From positions 124,001 to 188,000 of the forward strand of contig JAUIEU010000001.1 of the NCBI GenBank assembly GCA_030429585.1: a stretch of 64,000 nt of DNA, in the 5' to 3' direction. The position numbers were made by a program, and so were the translations under genes. Below are positions 52,343 to 59,943 of the stretch, piece by piece (position 1 is the first letter of the stretch; the number at the start of each line of letters is the position of its first letter). The stretch is from a bacterium. Its GTDB lineage: Bacteria > Cyanobacteriota > Vampirovibrionia > Vampirovibrionales > Vampirovibrionaceae. Below the pieces are notes generated by a model. That model was not told the DNA's origin and searched no databases. It was given only the letters and a program-made list of their open reading frames with translations.

Positions 52343-53857
52343 TTATACTCCCAATCCGGCGTTGCGCCAGTTATTGGCCAGTGCCCAAGGCGATTCAGTG
52401 GGTGCGGTGTTGGGTGCCGTGGTACTGGTGGTAGATTTTGATAACGCGGCGGTAGCAGGCCAGCGGCTAATAATAGCGGCCAGCGCCAGCTCTTCGTCGC
52501 TTAGGGCAGGCTCGGTAATGGGGTGATGTTCCAAAAAGTGGGTATCAAACTCGCCACTGATAAATTGCGGGTGATTAATAACCTGGCGCAAAAAGCCAAT
52601 GTTGGTGGTTACGCCTAAAATAACCGTGTTTTGCAGGGCCCAATCCATGGTGGCTAGGGCAGCGGCGCGGTTTGGCCCCCAGCAAATTAGCTTGGCGAGC
52701 ATAGGGTCGTAGTGGATAGACACCGCATTACCTTCCACAATCCCTGTATCCACCCGGACGTTGGGGCCAATAGGCCATTGGCAGCGGTGCAATGTACCAA
52801 TAGAAGGGAGGAAATTATTGGCCGGGTCTTCGGCATAAATGCGGCATTCTACCGCGTGGCCGCGTTGGGTAATGGCGCTTTGGCTGGGCAGGGCTTCGCC
52901 TTTGGCAACCAATAGTTGCAGGGCTACTAAATCCAATCCGGTTACCAGTTCGGTTACGGGGTGCTCTACCTGCAGGCGGGTGTTTACTTCTAAAAAGTAA
53001 AATTCGCCATTGGGGGCTAAAATAAATTCTACCGTGCCGGCATTGGTGTAGTTTAGGGCTTTGGCGGCGGTAACGGCGGCGGTGGCCATCTTCTCGCGTA
53101 GCGCGTCATCAAGGGCGGGCGAAGGGCTTTCTTCGATAATTTTTTGGTGGCGGCGCTGAATACTGCACTCTCGCTCCCACAGGTGGATAGCGTTGCCGTG
53201 GGTATCGCCAAAAATCTGGATTTCCACATGGCGAGGAGACACGACGTATTTTTCGATAAATACGCGGCCATCGCCAAAGGCATTGGTGGCTTCTCGTTGG
53301 GCCGCCGCCATCGAGGCGAGTAAATCGGCGGGGCTATCGACACGGCGCATACCCTTGCCACCACCACCGGCGGCAGCTTTTACCAATACGGGGTAACCAA
53401 TTTTTTCGGCTTCTGCTTCGATGGCTTTTTCTGGGGTATCGTCGGTAATTTCGATGCTGGGCAAAATGGGTACGCCAGCGTCATCCATTAGTTTTTTAGC
53501 CGTAATTTTATCACCCATCGAGTCAATTACTTCTGGGCTGGGGCCAATAAAGGTTAGGCCTGCTTTTTTGCAGGCGCGGGCAAATTCGGCGTTTTCGCTT
53601 AAAAACCCGTAGCCGGGGTGGATAGCATCCACGCCGAGGCGCTTACATTCGGCAAGTAGGGTGGCGGTATCTAGGTAGGTTTCGGCGCTGGTTTGGCCTT
53701 TTAGGCTAATGACATCATCAGCCAGTGCCACGTGGGGGGCGTGTTTATCGGGTTCGGAATGCACGGCCACGGCCTGCAAGCCGGCCTGTTGGATGCCTTG
53801 GATTAGGCGAACGGCAATTTCGCCCCGATTAGCCACCAATACCTTAGTAAACGTCAT
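52343..53857 (-). CDS. liuD: Biotin carboxylase subunit (methylcrotonyl-CoA type)
   Basis: The 504-residue protein carboxylates biotin using ATP and bicarbonate. It has KVLVANRGEIAVRLIQ (5-20), PGYGFLSENAEFA, KAAAGGGGKGMRRV, VEIQIFGDTHGNAIHLWERECSIQRRHQK in part, and FLEVNTRLQVEHPVTE. With the carrier protein at 51803 it makes the full alpha subunit of about 680 residues, the size of methylcrotonyl-CoA carboxylase alpha. Flanking hydratase and lyase genes support that role. The beta (carboxyltransferase) subunit is not in the window. The alternative is geranyl-, propionyl- or acetyl-CoA carboxylase. Confidence 0.88.
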   Translation of the reverse strand: MTFTKVLVANRGEIAVRLIQGIQQAGLQAVAVHSEPDKHAPHVALADDVISLKGQTSAETYLDTATLLAECKRLGVDAIHPGYGFLSENAEFARACKKAGLTFIGPSPEVIDSMGDKITAKKLMDDAGVPILPSIEITDDTPEKAIEAEAEKIGYPVLVKAAAGGGGKGMRRVDSPADLLASMAAAQREATNAFGDGRVFIEKYVVSPRHVEIQIFGDTHGNAIHLWERECSIQRRHQKIIEESPSPALDDALREKMATAAVTAAKALNYTNAGTVEFILAPNGEFYFLEVNTRLQVEHPVTELVTGLDLVALQLLVAKGEALPSQSAITQRGHAVECRIYAEDPANNFLPSIGTLHRCQWPIGPNVRVDTGIVEGNAVSIHYDPMLAKLICWGPNRAAALATMDWALQNTVILGVTTNIGFLRQVINHPQFISGEFDTHFLEHHPITEPALSDEELALAAIISRWPATAALSKSTTSTTAPNTAPTESPWALANNWRNAGLGV

Positions 53858-53902
53858 GGTTATTCCCTTTGTTGACGGTTACTATTCTCCCCAAAACACG
53901 GC

Positions 53903-54718
53903 TTAATTTGAACTGATCCAGCTTGGCGGGCGTTTTTCTAAAAAGGCGCCCATGCCTTCTTGGCCTTCGGCACTGCCGCGCTCGTTGGCAATCCACTCGC
54001 TTACTAGTGTTTCCATGGCGTCAGGGCTGGCGGTACTAACCGCATCTATCAGCTGTTTAGCATGGGTAACGGCGCTTGGCGCGTTTTTAGCGAGCAGTTT
54101 GGTATGCAGGGTTACCCATTCATCTAGCTCGGTCTCGTTTTCTGCCACCGCATTTACCAACCCAAGCCTTAGGGCGTCGTTGGCATCAAAGCGCTCGGCA
54201 GTGGTAAACAGTTGGCGGCACGCCCCGGCCCCGATTTTTCCTATGACAAAGGGGCTAATAACGGCGGGCACTAGGCCCAGTTTGGTTTCTGTAAAGGCAA
54301 AGGTGGCGTTTGGGGTAGCTACCGCCATATCGCACGCTGCAATTAGGCCGACGCCCCCACCGTAAGCAGCGCCCTGCACGCGGGCAATAACCGGTTTGGC
54401 ACTATTGCGAATAGCCGACATTAGCCCGTACAGTTTGCGGGCATCGGCCACGTTTTCTTCAAAACTATAGCTGGCCATTGCCTTCATCCAGTTTAAATCG
54501 GCTCCGGCGCTATACGATTTTCCTTCGGCGGCTAGCACAATGCTACGAACACTCTCGTTGTTGCCCGTTGTTACAATGGCATCCGTCAGTTCGGCAATAG
54601 TGGTATCGTTAAAGGCGTTGTGGACCTCTGGCCGATTTAGGGTAATGACGGCAGAGTGATTTTGGCCGGATAAATTAACGGTGATGGATTGATAAGATTG
54701 CTCGGTGGTGGAGGGCAT
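53903..54718 (-). CDS. liuC: Enoyl-CoA hydratase, methylglutaconyl-CoA hydratase type
   Basis: The 271-residue crotonase-fold protein has ITLNRPEVHNAFND, the oxyanion-hole SYSAGADLNWMKAMA (ADLNWM is characteristic of 3-methylglutaconyl-CoA hydratase), VQGAAYGGGVGLIAACD and FTETKLGLVPAVISPFV with a Glu at the active-site strand. It would hydrate methylglutaconyl-CoA to HMG-CoA, between the carboxylase and the lyase encoded just downstream. It is first in this operon. Confidence 0.88.
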   Translation of the reverse strand: MPSTTEQSYQSITVNLSGQNHSAVITLNRPEVHNAFNDTTIAELTDAIVTTGNNESVRSIVLAAEGKSYSAGADLNWMKAMASYSFEENVADARKLYGLMSAIRNSAKPVIARVQGAAYGGGVGLIAACDMAVATPNATFAFTETKLGLVPAVISPFVIGKIGAGACRQLFTTAERFDANDALRLGLVNAVAENETELDEWVTLHTKLLAKNAPSAVTHAKQLIDAVSTASPDAMETLVSEWIANERGSAEGQEGMGAFLEKRPPSWISSN

Positions 54719-54746
54719 CGTAAATAACCTTTATGGTTTGAATTTT

Positions 54747-55232
54747 TTAGGCAGAGGGTTGGGCGGATTCGTAGGCAGCAGCGGCTAGCAATAGTACCGC
54801 CAGTAGCATGGCAAACTTATAAATGCCTTCTGATTGTTTATGCAGTGACTGAAAACTGGCCATCTTGGCGCTATCTGTATGTAACTCGGCGTCTTTTTGC
54901 AGGGTTTCTAACTTGGGGCCAATAACTTGGGTGCCTGCTACCAATAAGCCTAGTAGGGTAACCAACACAATGGTGCGGCCAGCGCTAAACATGCTGCGCC
55001 ATTCTGGGCTGCCCAAGGTTAGCCAGCGCAGGGCTTCGCCGACTAGCAACATGATTAGGGATGCCGTAATCACAATATCGTAGCGACGAAAAATCACCGT
55101 CATGGCTTCGCCAGCTTCTGGGCGGGCAAATTGTTTGAACAACACCGGCGCGGTAAAGGCGCCCAGCGCTAGCATGCCGCCGATAATTAAGGCCAGTGCT
55201 AGCCATTGCAGACTGTTAGCGACTATAAGCAT
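54747..55232 (-). CDS. DUF4149-like four-helix membrane protein
   Basis: The 161-residue protein has four hydrophobic segments (about 6-30, 50-70, 84-105 and 140-157). The first, LALALIIGGMLALGAFTAPVLF, and the Phe/Arg-rich loop after it fit DUF4149 (TMEM205-like). Function unknown. Its ATG overlaps the stop of the upstream gene (TAATG), so it is translationally coupled to the 81-residue protein. Confidence 0.75.
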   Translation of the reverse strand: MLIVANSLQWLALALIIGGMLALGAFTAPVLFKQFARPEAGEAMTVIFRRYDIVITASLIMLLVGEALRWLTLGSPEWRSMFSAGRTIVLVTLLGLLVAGTQVIGPKLETLQKDAELHTDSAKMASFQSLHKQSEGIYKFAMLLAVLLLAAAAYESAQPSA

Positions 55233-55477
55233 TAAATAAATACCCCATAGTTTTGAGGTGTGGGTATGATGTTTATTGCTTGAAGATTTTGGAGTATTCG
55301 AAGCGCTAGTTTTTCCGGTATGTCTTTTCCCTCGAGGGTATCCACTACAGTCGCTGTAGGTTGTGCTCCTCCCTCTTTAAACTGGTTTACTGCTGTGTCA
55401 ACGATCTCTTTATCACTCTTGCCAAACCGTTGCTGTTGCATGGGCATGGCAGTATACAACCTGGATGATATGTTCAT
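55232..55477 (-). CDS. Small hypothetical protein with RFG motif
   Basis: I do not recognise this 81-residue protein. The N-terminus MNISSRLYTAMPMQQQRFGKSD carries RFGK at residues 17-20; the rest is a helical region (KEIVDTAVNQFKEGG and PEKLALRILQNLQAINIIP). AAAGGAG lies 9 bases before the ATG. It overlaps the DUF4149 gene at TAATG. It might be a regulator or partner for that membrane protein. Confidence 0.65.
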   Translation of the reverse strand: MNISSRLYTAMPMQQQRFGKSDKEIVDTAVNQFKEGGAQPTATVVDTLEGKDIPEKLALRILQNLQAINIIPTPQNYGVFI

Positions 55478-55505
55478 GGGCAGTGTTTCTCCTTTGTTAA
55501 CCTAA

Positions 55506-55958
55506 TTATGCTCTGTTTTTGAGTAGCTTTCGCACCAATTCATAATCTTGCTTGGGCCATTGATGCACATTGCCTTGGAAACCCAACGTCCAGTTTTTTT
55601 CTGGCCATTTTTTTAAGTATTGCAGCTGGGGCGCAATAGGCCGCACGCTTACAAAGTCGGTTTCGTTTTTCGGAATCACGTCGGGCTCGATTTTAAATCG
55701 CCACGGGTAGGGGTCTGGTTTGGCAGATGAGCAGGGCCAAATAAAGCTATCGTCTTCGTAAACCTCGCTTTTAATAGTGGCAATACCGGCTACTACCATT
55801 AGGCCGGTTAGGTAATACACCATTTTGTCGCCGGGCTTCATTTGGTGGGCTTTTTTGCGCTGGCGGGTTTTTACGCCCTGCACGGTAAAGCCCAAGTCTT
55901 TAGAAATATCGTAGTTTTCTTTGCTACCCACCACCACCCAGTGTTGTTGTTCGGCCAT
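55506..55958 (-). CDS. EVE domain protein
   Basis: The 150-residue protein is one EVE domain: HWVVVGSKENYDIS, KKAHQMKPGDKMVYYLTGLMVVAGIATI and IWPCSSAKPDPYPWRFKIEPD, then the late FQGNVHQWPKQDYELV. EVE domains belong to the PUA-like fold and are thought to bind modified bases or nucleic acid; some are parts of defence systems. Here it stands alone among housekeeping genes. Confidence 0.88.
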   Translation of the reverse strand: MAEQQHWVVVGSKENYDISKDLGFTVQGVKTRQRKKAHQMKPGDKMVYYLTGLMVVAGIATIKSEVYEDDSFIWPCSSAKPDPYPWRFKIEPDVIPKNETDFVSVRPIAPQLQYLKKWPEKNWTLGFQGNVHQWPKQDYELVRKLLKNRA

Positions 55959-55973
55959 GGTAATTGCCTTTAT

Positions 55974-56435
55974 TTAGAACTGTTTAATGGCCTCGGCTAG
56001 CTGTTCGTCAGTCGGCATGCCTTGCTTGGCGTAACGAATCACACCTTTGCCATCAATAATATAAACCGTGCGCTGAATGCTAGTGCCGTTTTCTTTTAGC
56101 GCATTGTAGGCCTTGGCCATGGTGCGGTCGGCATCTACTAAAATTGGGAACGGGTAATTTTGATCTTCCGTAAAGCTTTGGTGGCTGGCCAAGCTGCCAA
56201 AATTACTGGCTATAATGGCGGTGTTGAGGCCTTCAAACAGGTCTTTGTCATTCCGTAGGGCGCATAGCTGGCGAGTGCAGCCGGGGGTTTTATCGCGGGG
56301 GTAAAAAACGAGAATTAGGTTCCTGCCCGCATAGTCACTTAGTTTTACGTTGCCTTCCACGCTGCTGGCGGGTAAATCAAAGCTGGGGGCCTTGGTGCCA
56401 AGGGCAAGGGGTTCGTATTGGGTGGTGGTGGCCAT
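55974..56435 (-). CDS. bcp: Thioredoxin-dependent peroxiredoxin, Bcp type
   Basis: The 153-residue protein reduces peroxides. It has LVFYPRDKTPGCTRQLCALRND, with peroxidatic Cys53 and resolving Cys58 (C-x4-C spacing of Bcp/PrxQ), and YPFPILVDADRTMAKAYNAL. The start MATTTQYEPLALGTKAPSFDLPA fits the family. Its gene precedes the EVE gene by 15 bases, and follows the glnA terminator. Confidence 0.93.
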   Translation of the reverse strand: MATTTQYEPLALGTKAPSFDLPASSVEGNVKLSDYAGRNLILVFYPRDKTPGCTRQLCALRNDKDLFEGLNTAIIASNFGSLASHQSFTEDQNYPFPILVDADRTMAKAYNALKENGTSIQRTVYIIDGKGVIRYAKQGMPTDEQLAEAIKQF

Positions 56436-56489
56436 GGGGATGTCTCCTCAACGGGTTACGTAAGTGATGGTACCCCTTAACCTAACAAA

Positions 56490-56526
56490 AAAGAGGCCTG
56501 CCTGCATGAGGTAAGCCTCTTTAAAA
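56490..56526. terminator. glnA terminator
   Basis: Minus-strand AAAGAGGC...GCCTCTTTTTTG, with T run on both strands (TTTAAAAAAGG on the other side). Confidence 0.65.
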
Positions 56527-56550
56527 AAGGTTGGGTTATTACGGAATCGT

Positions 56551-57909
56551 TTAGAAGCGGCCCATGTAGGTGTCTAGTTCCCATGGGGTAACGTTGGTGC
56601 GGAAGGTATCCCACTCCATGCGCTTGGCCTTAATGAACTCATTAAAAATGTGCTCGCCTAAGGCTTTTTTGGCTACATCGCTTTTTTCCATCGCATCCAA
56701 GGCTTCGTTTAAGCTGCCGGGTAGGGCGTTAATGCCTTCTTCTTTTCGCTCAAACGGGCTCATGTTGTAAATGTTGGCCGTGGTAGGGGCTGGTGGTGCG
56801 GTTTTATTCTGGATGCCATCGATACCGGCCATGACGAGAGCGGCAAAAGCCAGGTAAGGGTTTGCCGCAGGGTCTGGCGAGCGAAGCTCAACCCGGGTGG
56901 CGTTACCACGTTTGGCAGGTACCCGAACCAATGCGCTGCGGTTGGCGGCACTCCATGCGGTGTATACAGGGGCTTCGTAGCCGGGTACCAAACGCTTGTA
57001 GCTGTTGACGAGTGGATTGGTAAGCGCGGTAATGCCTTCTACATTGGCCAGCATGCCGGCAATGTAGTGGTGGCAGTCGCCGCTGAGCTGGTAATCACCA
57101 TCCGGGTCGGCAAAAGCATTCGCCCCGTCTAGCTTGGCTAGGCTTTGGTTACAGTGCATACCGCTACCGTTTACACCAAATACGGGCTTGGGCATAAAGG
57201 TAGCATGTAGGCCATGCTCGGCAGCAATTTTTCGGGTAACAATTTTAGCGGTGGTTACACGGTCGGCTTGGGTTAGGGCATCGGCGTATTTAAAATCAAT
57301 TTCGTGCTGGCCGTGGGCCACTTCGTGGTGATCGGCCTCCATTTCAAAGCCAAGTTTATCCAGCGCTTCCACAATTTCGCTCCGTACGGCTTCGCCGCGG
57401 TCATCAGGGGCTAAATCGTAGTAGCCGCCTTTATCGTGGGTGCGGGTAGAAACCGTGCCATCGGCTTCTTTTTCAAACAAAAAGAATTCTAGCTCGGGGC
57501 CCACGTTAAAGGTGTAGCCTAGCTCGCGAACTTCGGCCAGTACTCGTTTTAGGTTGTTACGGGGGCAGCCTTCAAAGGGGGTGCCGTCTGGGTTGTAAAT
57601 ATCGCAAATAACGGTGGCCACATTGCGCCCGTTTAAATCCCATGGCATCACCTGAAAAGTGTTGCGGTCTGGGTAAAAGCACATGTCGCTGGTTTCAATA
57701 CTGCGGAACCCGGCAATCGATGAGCCATCCAGCATCATCTCGTTGTTTAGGGCTTTTTCTAGCTGGTCTACGTGGATAGACATGTTTTTAGGGATGCCAT
57801 GAATATCCACAAACTGGAGCCGTACTAAGCGCACATTGGCTTTGCTGGCGGTGGCTAAAATATCTTTAATGCTAGGCGTGGTGGAAGCAGATGAAGCGGT
57901 CATGGGCAT
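56551..57909 (-). CDS. glnA: Glutamine synthetase type I (short, GSI-alpha form)
   Basis: GlnA makes glutamine from glutamate and ammonia. The 452-residue protein has MLDGSSIAGF, the VGPELEFFLFE metal site, HHEVAHGQHEID, FGVNGSGMHCNQSL, NSYKRLVPGYEAP and RVELRSPDPAANPY blocks. It lacks the extra segment and adenylylation region of the long GSI-beta enzymes, so regulation by adenylylation is not expected. AAGGA lies seven bases before the ATG. The leader carries a terminator-like hairpin right after a good promoter, suggesting attenuation control. Confidence 0.95.
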   Translation of the reverse strand: MPMTASSASTTPSIKDILATASKANVRLVRLQFVDIHGIPKNMSIHVDQLEKALNNEMMLDGSSIAGFRSIETSDMCFYPDRNTFQVMPWDLNGRNVATVICDIYNPDGTPFEGCPRNNLKRVLAEVRELGYTFNVGPELEFFLFEKEADGTVSTRTHDKGGYYDLAPDDRGEAVRSEIVEALDKLGFEMEADHHEVAHGQHEIDFKYADALTQADRVTTAKIVTRKIAAEHGLHATFMPKPVFGVNGSGMHCNQSLAKLDGANAFADPDGDYQLSGDCHHYIAGMLANVEGITALTNPLVNSYKRLVPGYEAPVYTAWSAANRSALVRVPAKRGNATRVELRSPDPAANPYLAFAALVMAGIDGIQNKTAPPAPTTANIYNMSPFERKEEGINALPGSLNEALDAMEKSDVAKKALGEHIFNEFIKAKRMEWDTFRTNVTPWELDTYMGRF

Positions 57910-58001
57910 GTAGGCGTCCTTAACGGTGGGTATTAAGTAAGATAGACAGGGGAGGGATAGGCGAATTAAATGCTAGGGGCAATGATAACTGGCCTAATAA
58001 C

Positions 58002-58067
58002 AAAAAACCGTGCCCAGACGCGTTAAGAGCCTAACAAAATGCTAGCTAAAAACGAACCTGTGCACGG
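58002..58067 (-). promoter_or_regulatory. Leader hairpin with T run in glnA 5' region
   Basis: On the minus strand, CCGTGC-A-CAG pairs with CTG-G-GCACGG (58008-58067, nine pairs and one A.G mismatch) and is followed by TTTTTTG. The loop holds GTTA...TAAC and GCTAGC pairings. It begins where transcription from the upstream promoter should start. It therefore looks like an early terminator, an attenuator or a small RNA made from the leader. Confidence 0.55.
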
Positions 58068-58074
58068 GGGATCA

Positions 58075-58102
58075 GTATACGCCGGGGGCTAGGTGCTTGC
58101 AA
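58075..58102 (-). promoter_or_regulatory. Probable glnA promoter
   Basis: TTGCAA (58097-58102), 17 bases, TATACT (58075-58080) on the minus strand. The predicted start is near 58068, giving a leader of about 160 bases. The gap of 326 bases between glnA and the next gene (57910-58235) holds only this promoter and hairpin. Confidence 0.6.
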
Positions 58103-58235
58103 GGGTTTTACGGTGGGCCGTGCAGGCAACGAAACATGTTCAGGGGCGTTTAACCGGGTACGGCCTACCAGTGCTGTTTTTACTAGGTTGCCCGTGTTTT
58201 TACCCAACAGTTACCCCTGTTACCTCGTTTTACTC

Positions 58236-59375
58236 ATGTCTCTCTCTGCTAAACTTACCCATCGCTTGGCGTCTGGCCCATTAGGCCGAACGGCCCGCCG
58301 TGCCATGGCAGATATTGATAGCGCCGGTACCTTTGGCGTGTTGGGCAAAGAGCTTAGCGGCATTAACTTGCCCCGCATTATTAATGTGCGTGGTATGGGC
58401 GAGCGATTGGATACCGCTGTATTAGAGCTAGGCAACAGTGCAGGCTCTTTTGGGGGGATGGCGGTATTAAACTGGGTAACGGATAAGTTTTTCCGTACCG
58501 GGCTTAAGGATAAAGCGGCTTGGGTGTTTGGTAAATCCGTGTTTTTAAACAGCACCATGTTTGCTTACCTGTTTGCCATGCCGTTTTTCCGTAACCATAT
58601 TACGGCGATGAGGGAAGGCACCACCCGCTTTGCTGATGTGATTGGTAGTAATGATGGCAGCAGTGCCCAAAGCCAAGAAGACTTTAAGCGAAAAGACGAA
58701 CGCTACCTGAATACGGGCCTGGCGGTGGTGGGCAGTGGTTTGGCTATTGGCCTGGCGGGCTTGGCCCGTGGGGCAGTACAAGCTAAAAAAGGGGCCCCCT
58801 TTGCCGTGGGTAACATTGCCAAGTATTGGCGAAAAAACTTTAATTATAAGGGTGGCCATTTTAAAAACATGACCACGCCCTCGGCCCTTGTGTTTTGGGC
58901 GGCCAGTACCTATACCGGCTGGATTGCCAGCGCCCGCGATAAATACGAGCGGGTGGAAGCCGGTATTAAATTTGCCAACTTTTTTGTGATGTTTTACTTG
59001 TTAGATGTGGCCATCCAAAAGGTGTTGGGTACGGCTAAAACATATAATAAAGCCATTATTAGTCACATGAAAAAGCATTACACGGGCAGGAGTGGCCTGT
59101 TTAAAAAAATAAACTTTAGCCAAGACAATATGAAGGCCACCTTTAAGGCCCTAGGGTACGACGCCAAAACACAGTCTAAGTATTTAAAAATATGGGGTGC
59201 CCATCGCATGTTGGGGTATGCGGGCAGTGCGGCTGGGTTGTTTATTAGCAACTGGGTGGCCAATAACATTAGTATGGCCGCCACCGCCAAGCGGGTAAAA
59301 CAACAACGAGAAACCCACGGTAAACAGCTAATGACAAACTTGCTCCAAGCCGATTGGCACTCGCCCGTGCTGTAG
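58236..59375 (+). CDS. Hypothetical polytopic membrane protein
   Basis: I do not recognise this 379-residue protein (start ATG 58236; a longer frame from 58113 has no coding character). It has several weak hydrophobic segments, clearest at about 160-180 (GLAVVGSGLAIGLAGLA), 222-238 (ALVFWAASTYTGWIAS), 252-268 (FFVMFYLLDVAIQKV) and 335-355 (LGYAGSAAGLFISNWVA), separated by Lys/Arg-rich loops. No known motif is seen. No clear ribosome-binding site is present. It is divergent from glnA. Confidence 0.6.
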   Translation: MSLSAKLTHRLASGPLGRTARRAMADIDSAGTFGVLGKELSGINLPRIINVRGMGERLDTAVLELGNSAGSFGGMAVLNWVTDKFFRTGLKDKAAWVFGKSVFLNSTMFAYLFAMPFFRNHITAMREGTTRFADVIGSNDGSSAQSQEDFKRKDERYLNTGLAVVGSGLAIGLAGLARGAVQAKKGAPFAVGNIAKYWRKNFNYKGGHFKNMTTPSALVFWAASTYTGWIASARDKYERVEAGIKFANFFVMFYLLDVAIQKVLGTAKTYNKAIISHMKKHYTGRSGLFKKINFSQDNMKATFKALGYDAKTQSKYLKIWGAHRMLGYAGSAAGLFISNWVANNISMAATAKRVKQQRETHGKQLMTNLLQADWHSPVL

Positions 59376-59394
59376 TTAGTTTATACTATTGTTA

Positions 59395-59793
59395 TTATGA
59401 ATCGCTATTGTCTAAATTGTTTAGGGCGTCGAGGTCATCCCCTGCAAAGTTATCGAAGCGCTTTATATCAGGGTCGTCCCCATCAAAGTCATCAAAGGTA
59501 ATAGGGGGTTCTTCCGTAAAGTCACCGTCATCTATCAAGCCAAAGGTGATGTAGTCCATAAAAGAGGTGTAGTTTTCCCCTTCGCTTGCTAGGGGTGGTG
59601 TAGTAGGCAGGCCTAATTTTTTTATAGCGTTTTGAGCGTTGTTTGCTAGGGATGTTGTTAATTGTGCAGCCATTGTTGTGGCTGCCTCAGAGGTTTCACT
59701 AGTTCCATTGCCCGACAAGCTGTTATTAATAGCTGTTGTTGTTTTTGCGGTATATGAATCCTGGGGCCAAATGCCAAATCCAAGGTGCGTCAT
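59395..59793 (-). CDS. Acidic hypothetical protein
   Basis: I do not recognise this 132-residue protein. Residues 1-60 are Ser/Thr/Ala/Asn-rich; the last 50 are very acidic (for example FDDFDGDDPDIKRFDNFAGDD) with a few Phe, suggesting a disordered acidic tail. It starts MTHLGFGIWPQDS. A TTGTTTTTATA motif lies 57 bases upstream in the same orientation. It is convergent with the membrane protein. Confidence 0.55.
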   Translation of the reverse strand: MTHLGFGIWPQDSYTAKTTTAINNSLSGNGTSETSEAATTMAAQLTTSLANNAQNAIKKLGLPTTPPLASEGENYTSFMDYITFGLIDDGDFTEEPPITFDDFDGDDPDIKRFDNFAGDDLDALNNLDNSDS

Positions 59794-59849
59794 AATAAGA
59801 TGTCTTTCAGAATAGCGTTAGGGATGGGGGTGTTTGAGCTATTCAAAAG

Positions 59850-59860
59850 TATAAAAACAA
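59850..59860 (-). promoter_or_regulatory. Shared upstream motif TTGTTTTTATA, copy 5
   Basis: Exact match on the minus strand, 57 bases before the ATG at 59793. Confidence 0.4.
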
Positions 59861-59943
59861 TTTTATGTATTTTTGTGCTAGCAACCCCTAACACATGGCC
59901 AAAACATATCTTTTTATAGGCCTGATTAAGGCGGGCGTGTTGT

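Noticed and set aside
57910-58080. Glutamine riboswitch upstream of glnA
   Set aside because: The conserved blocks of that riboswitch as I remember them are not in the leader; only a terminator-like hairpin is.
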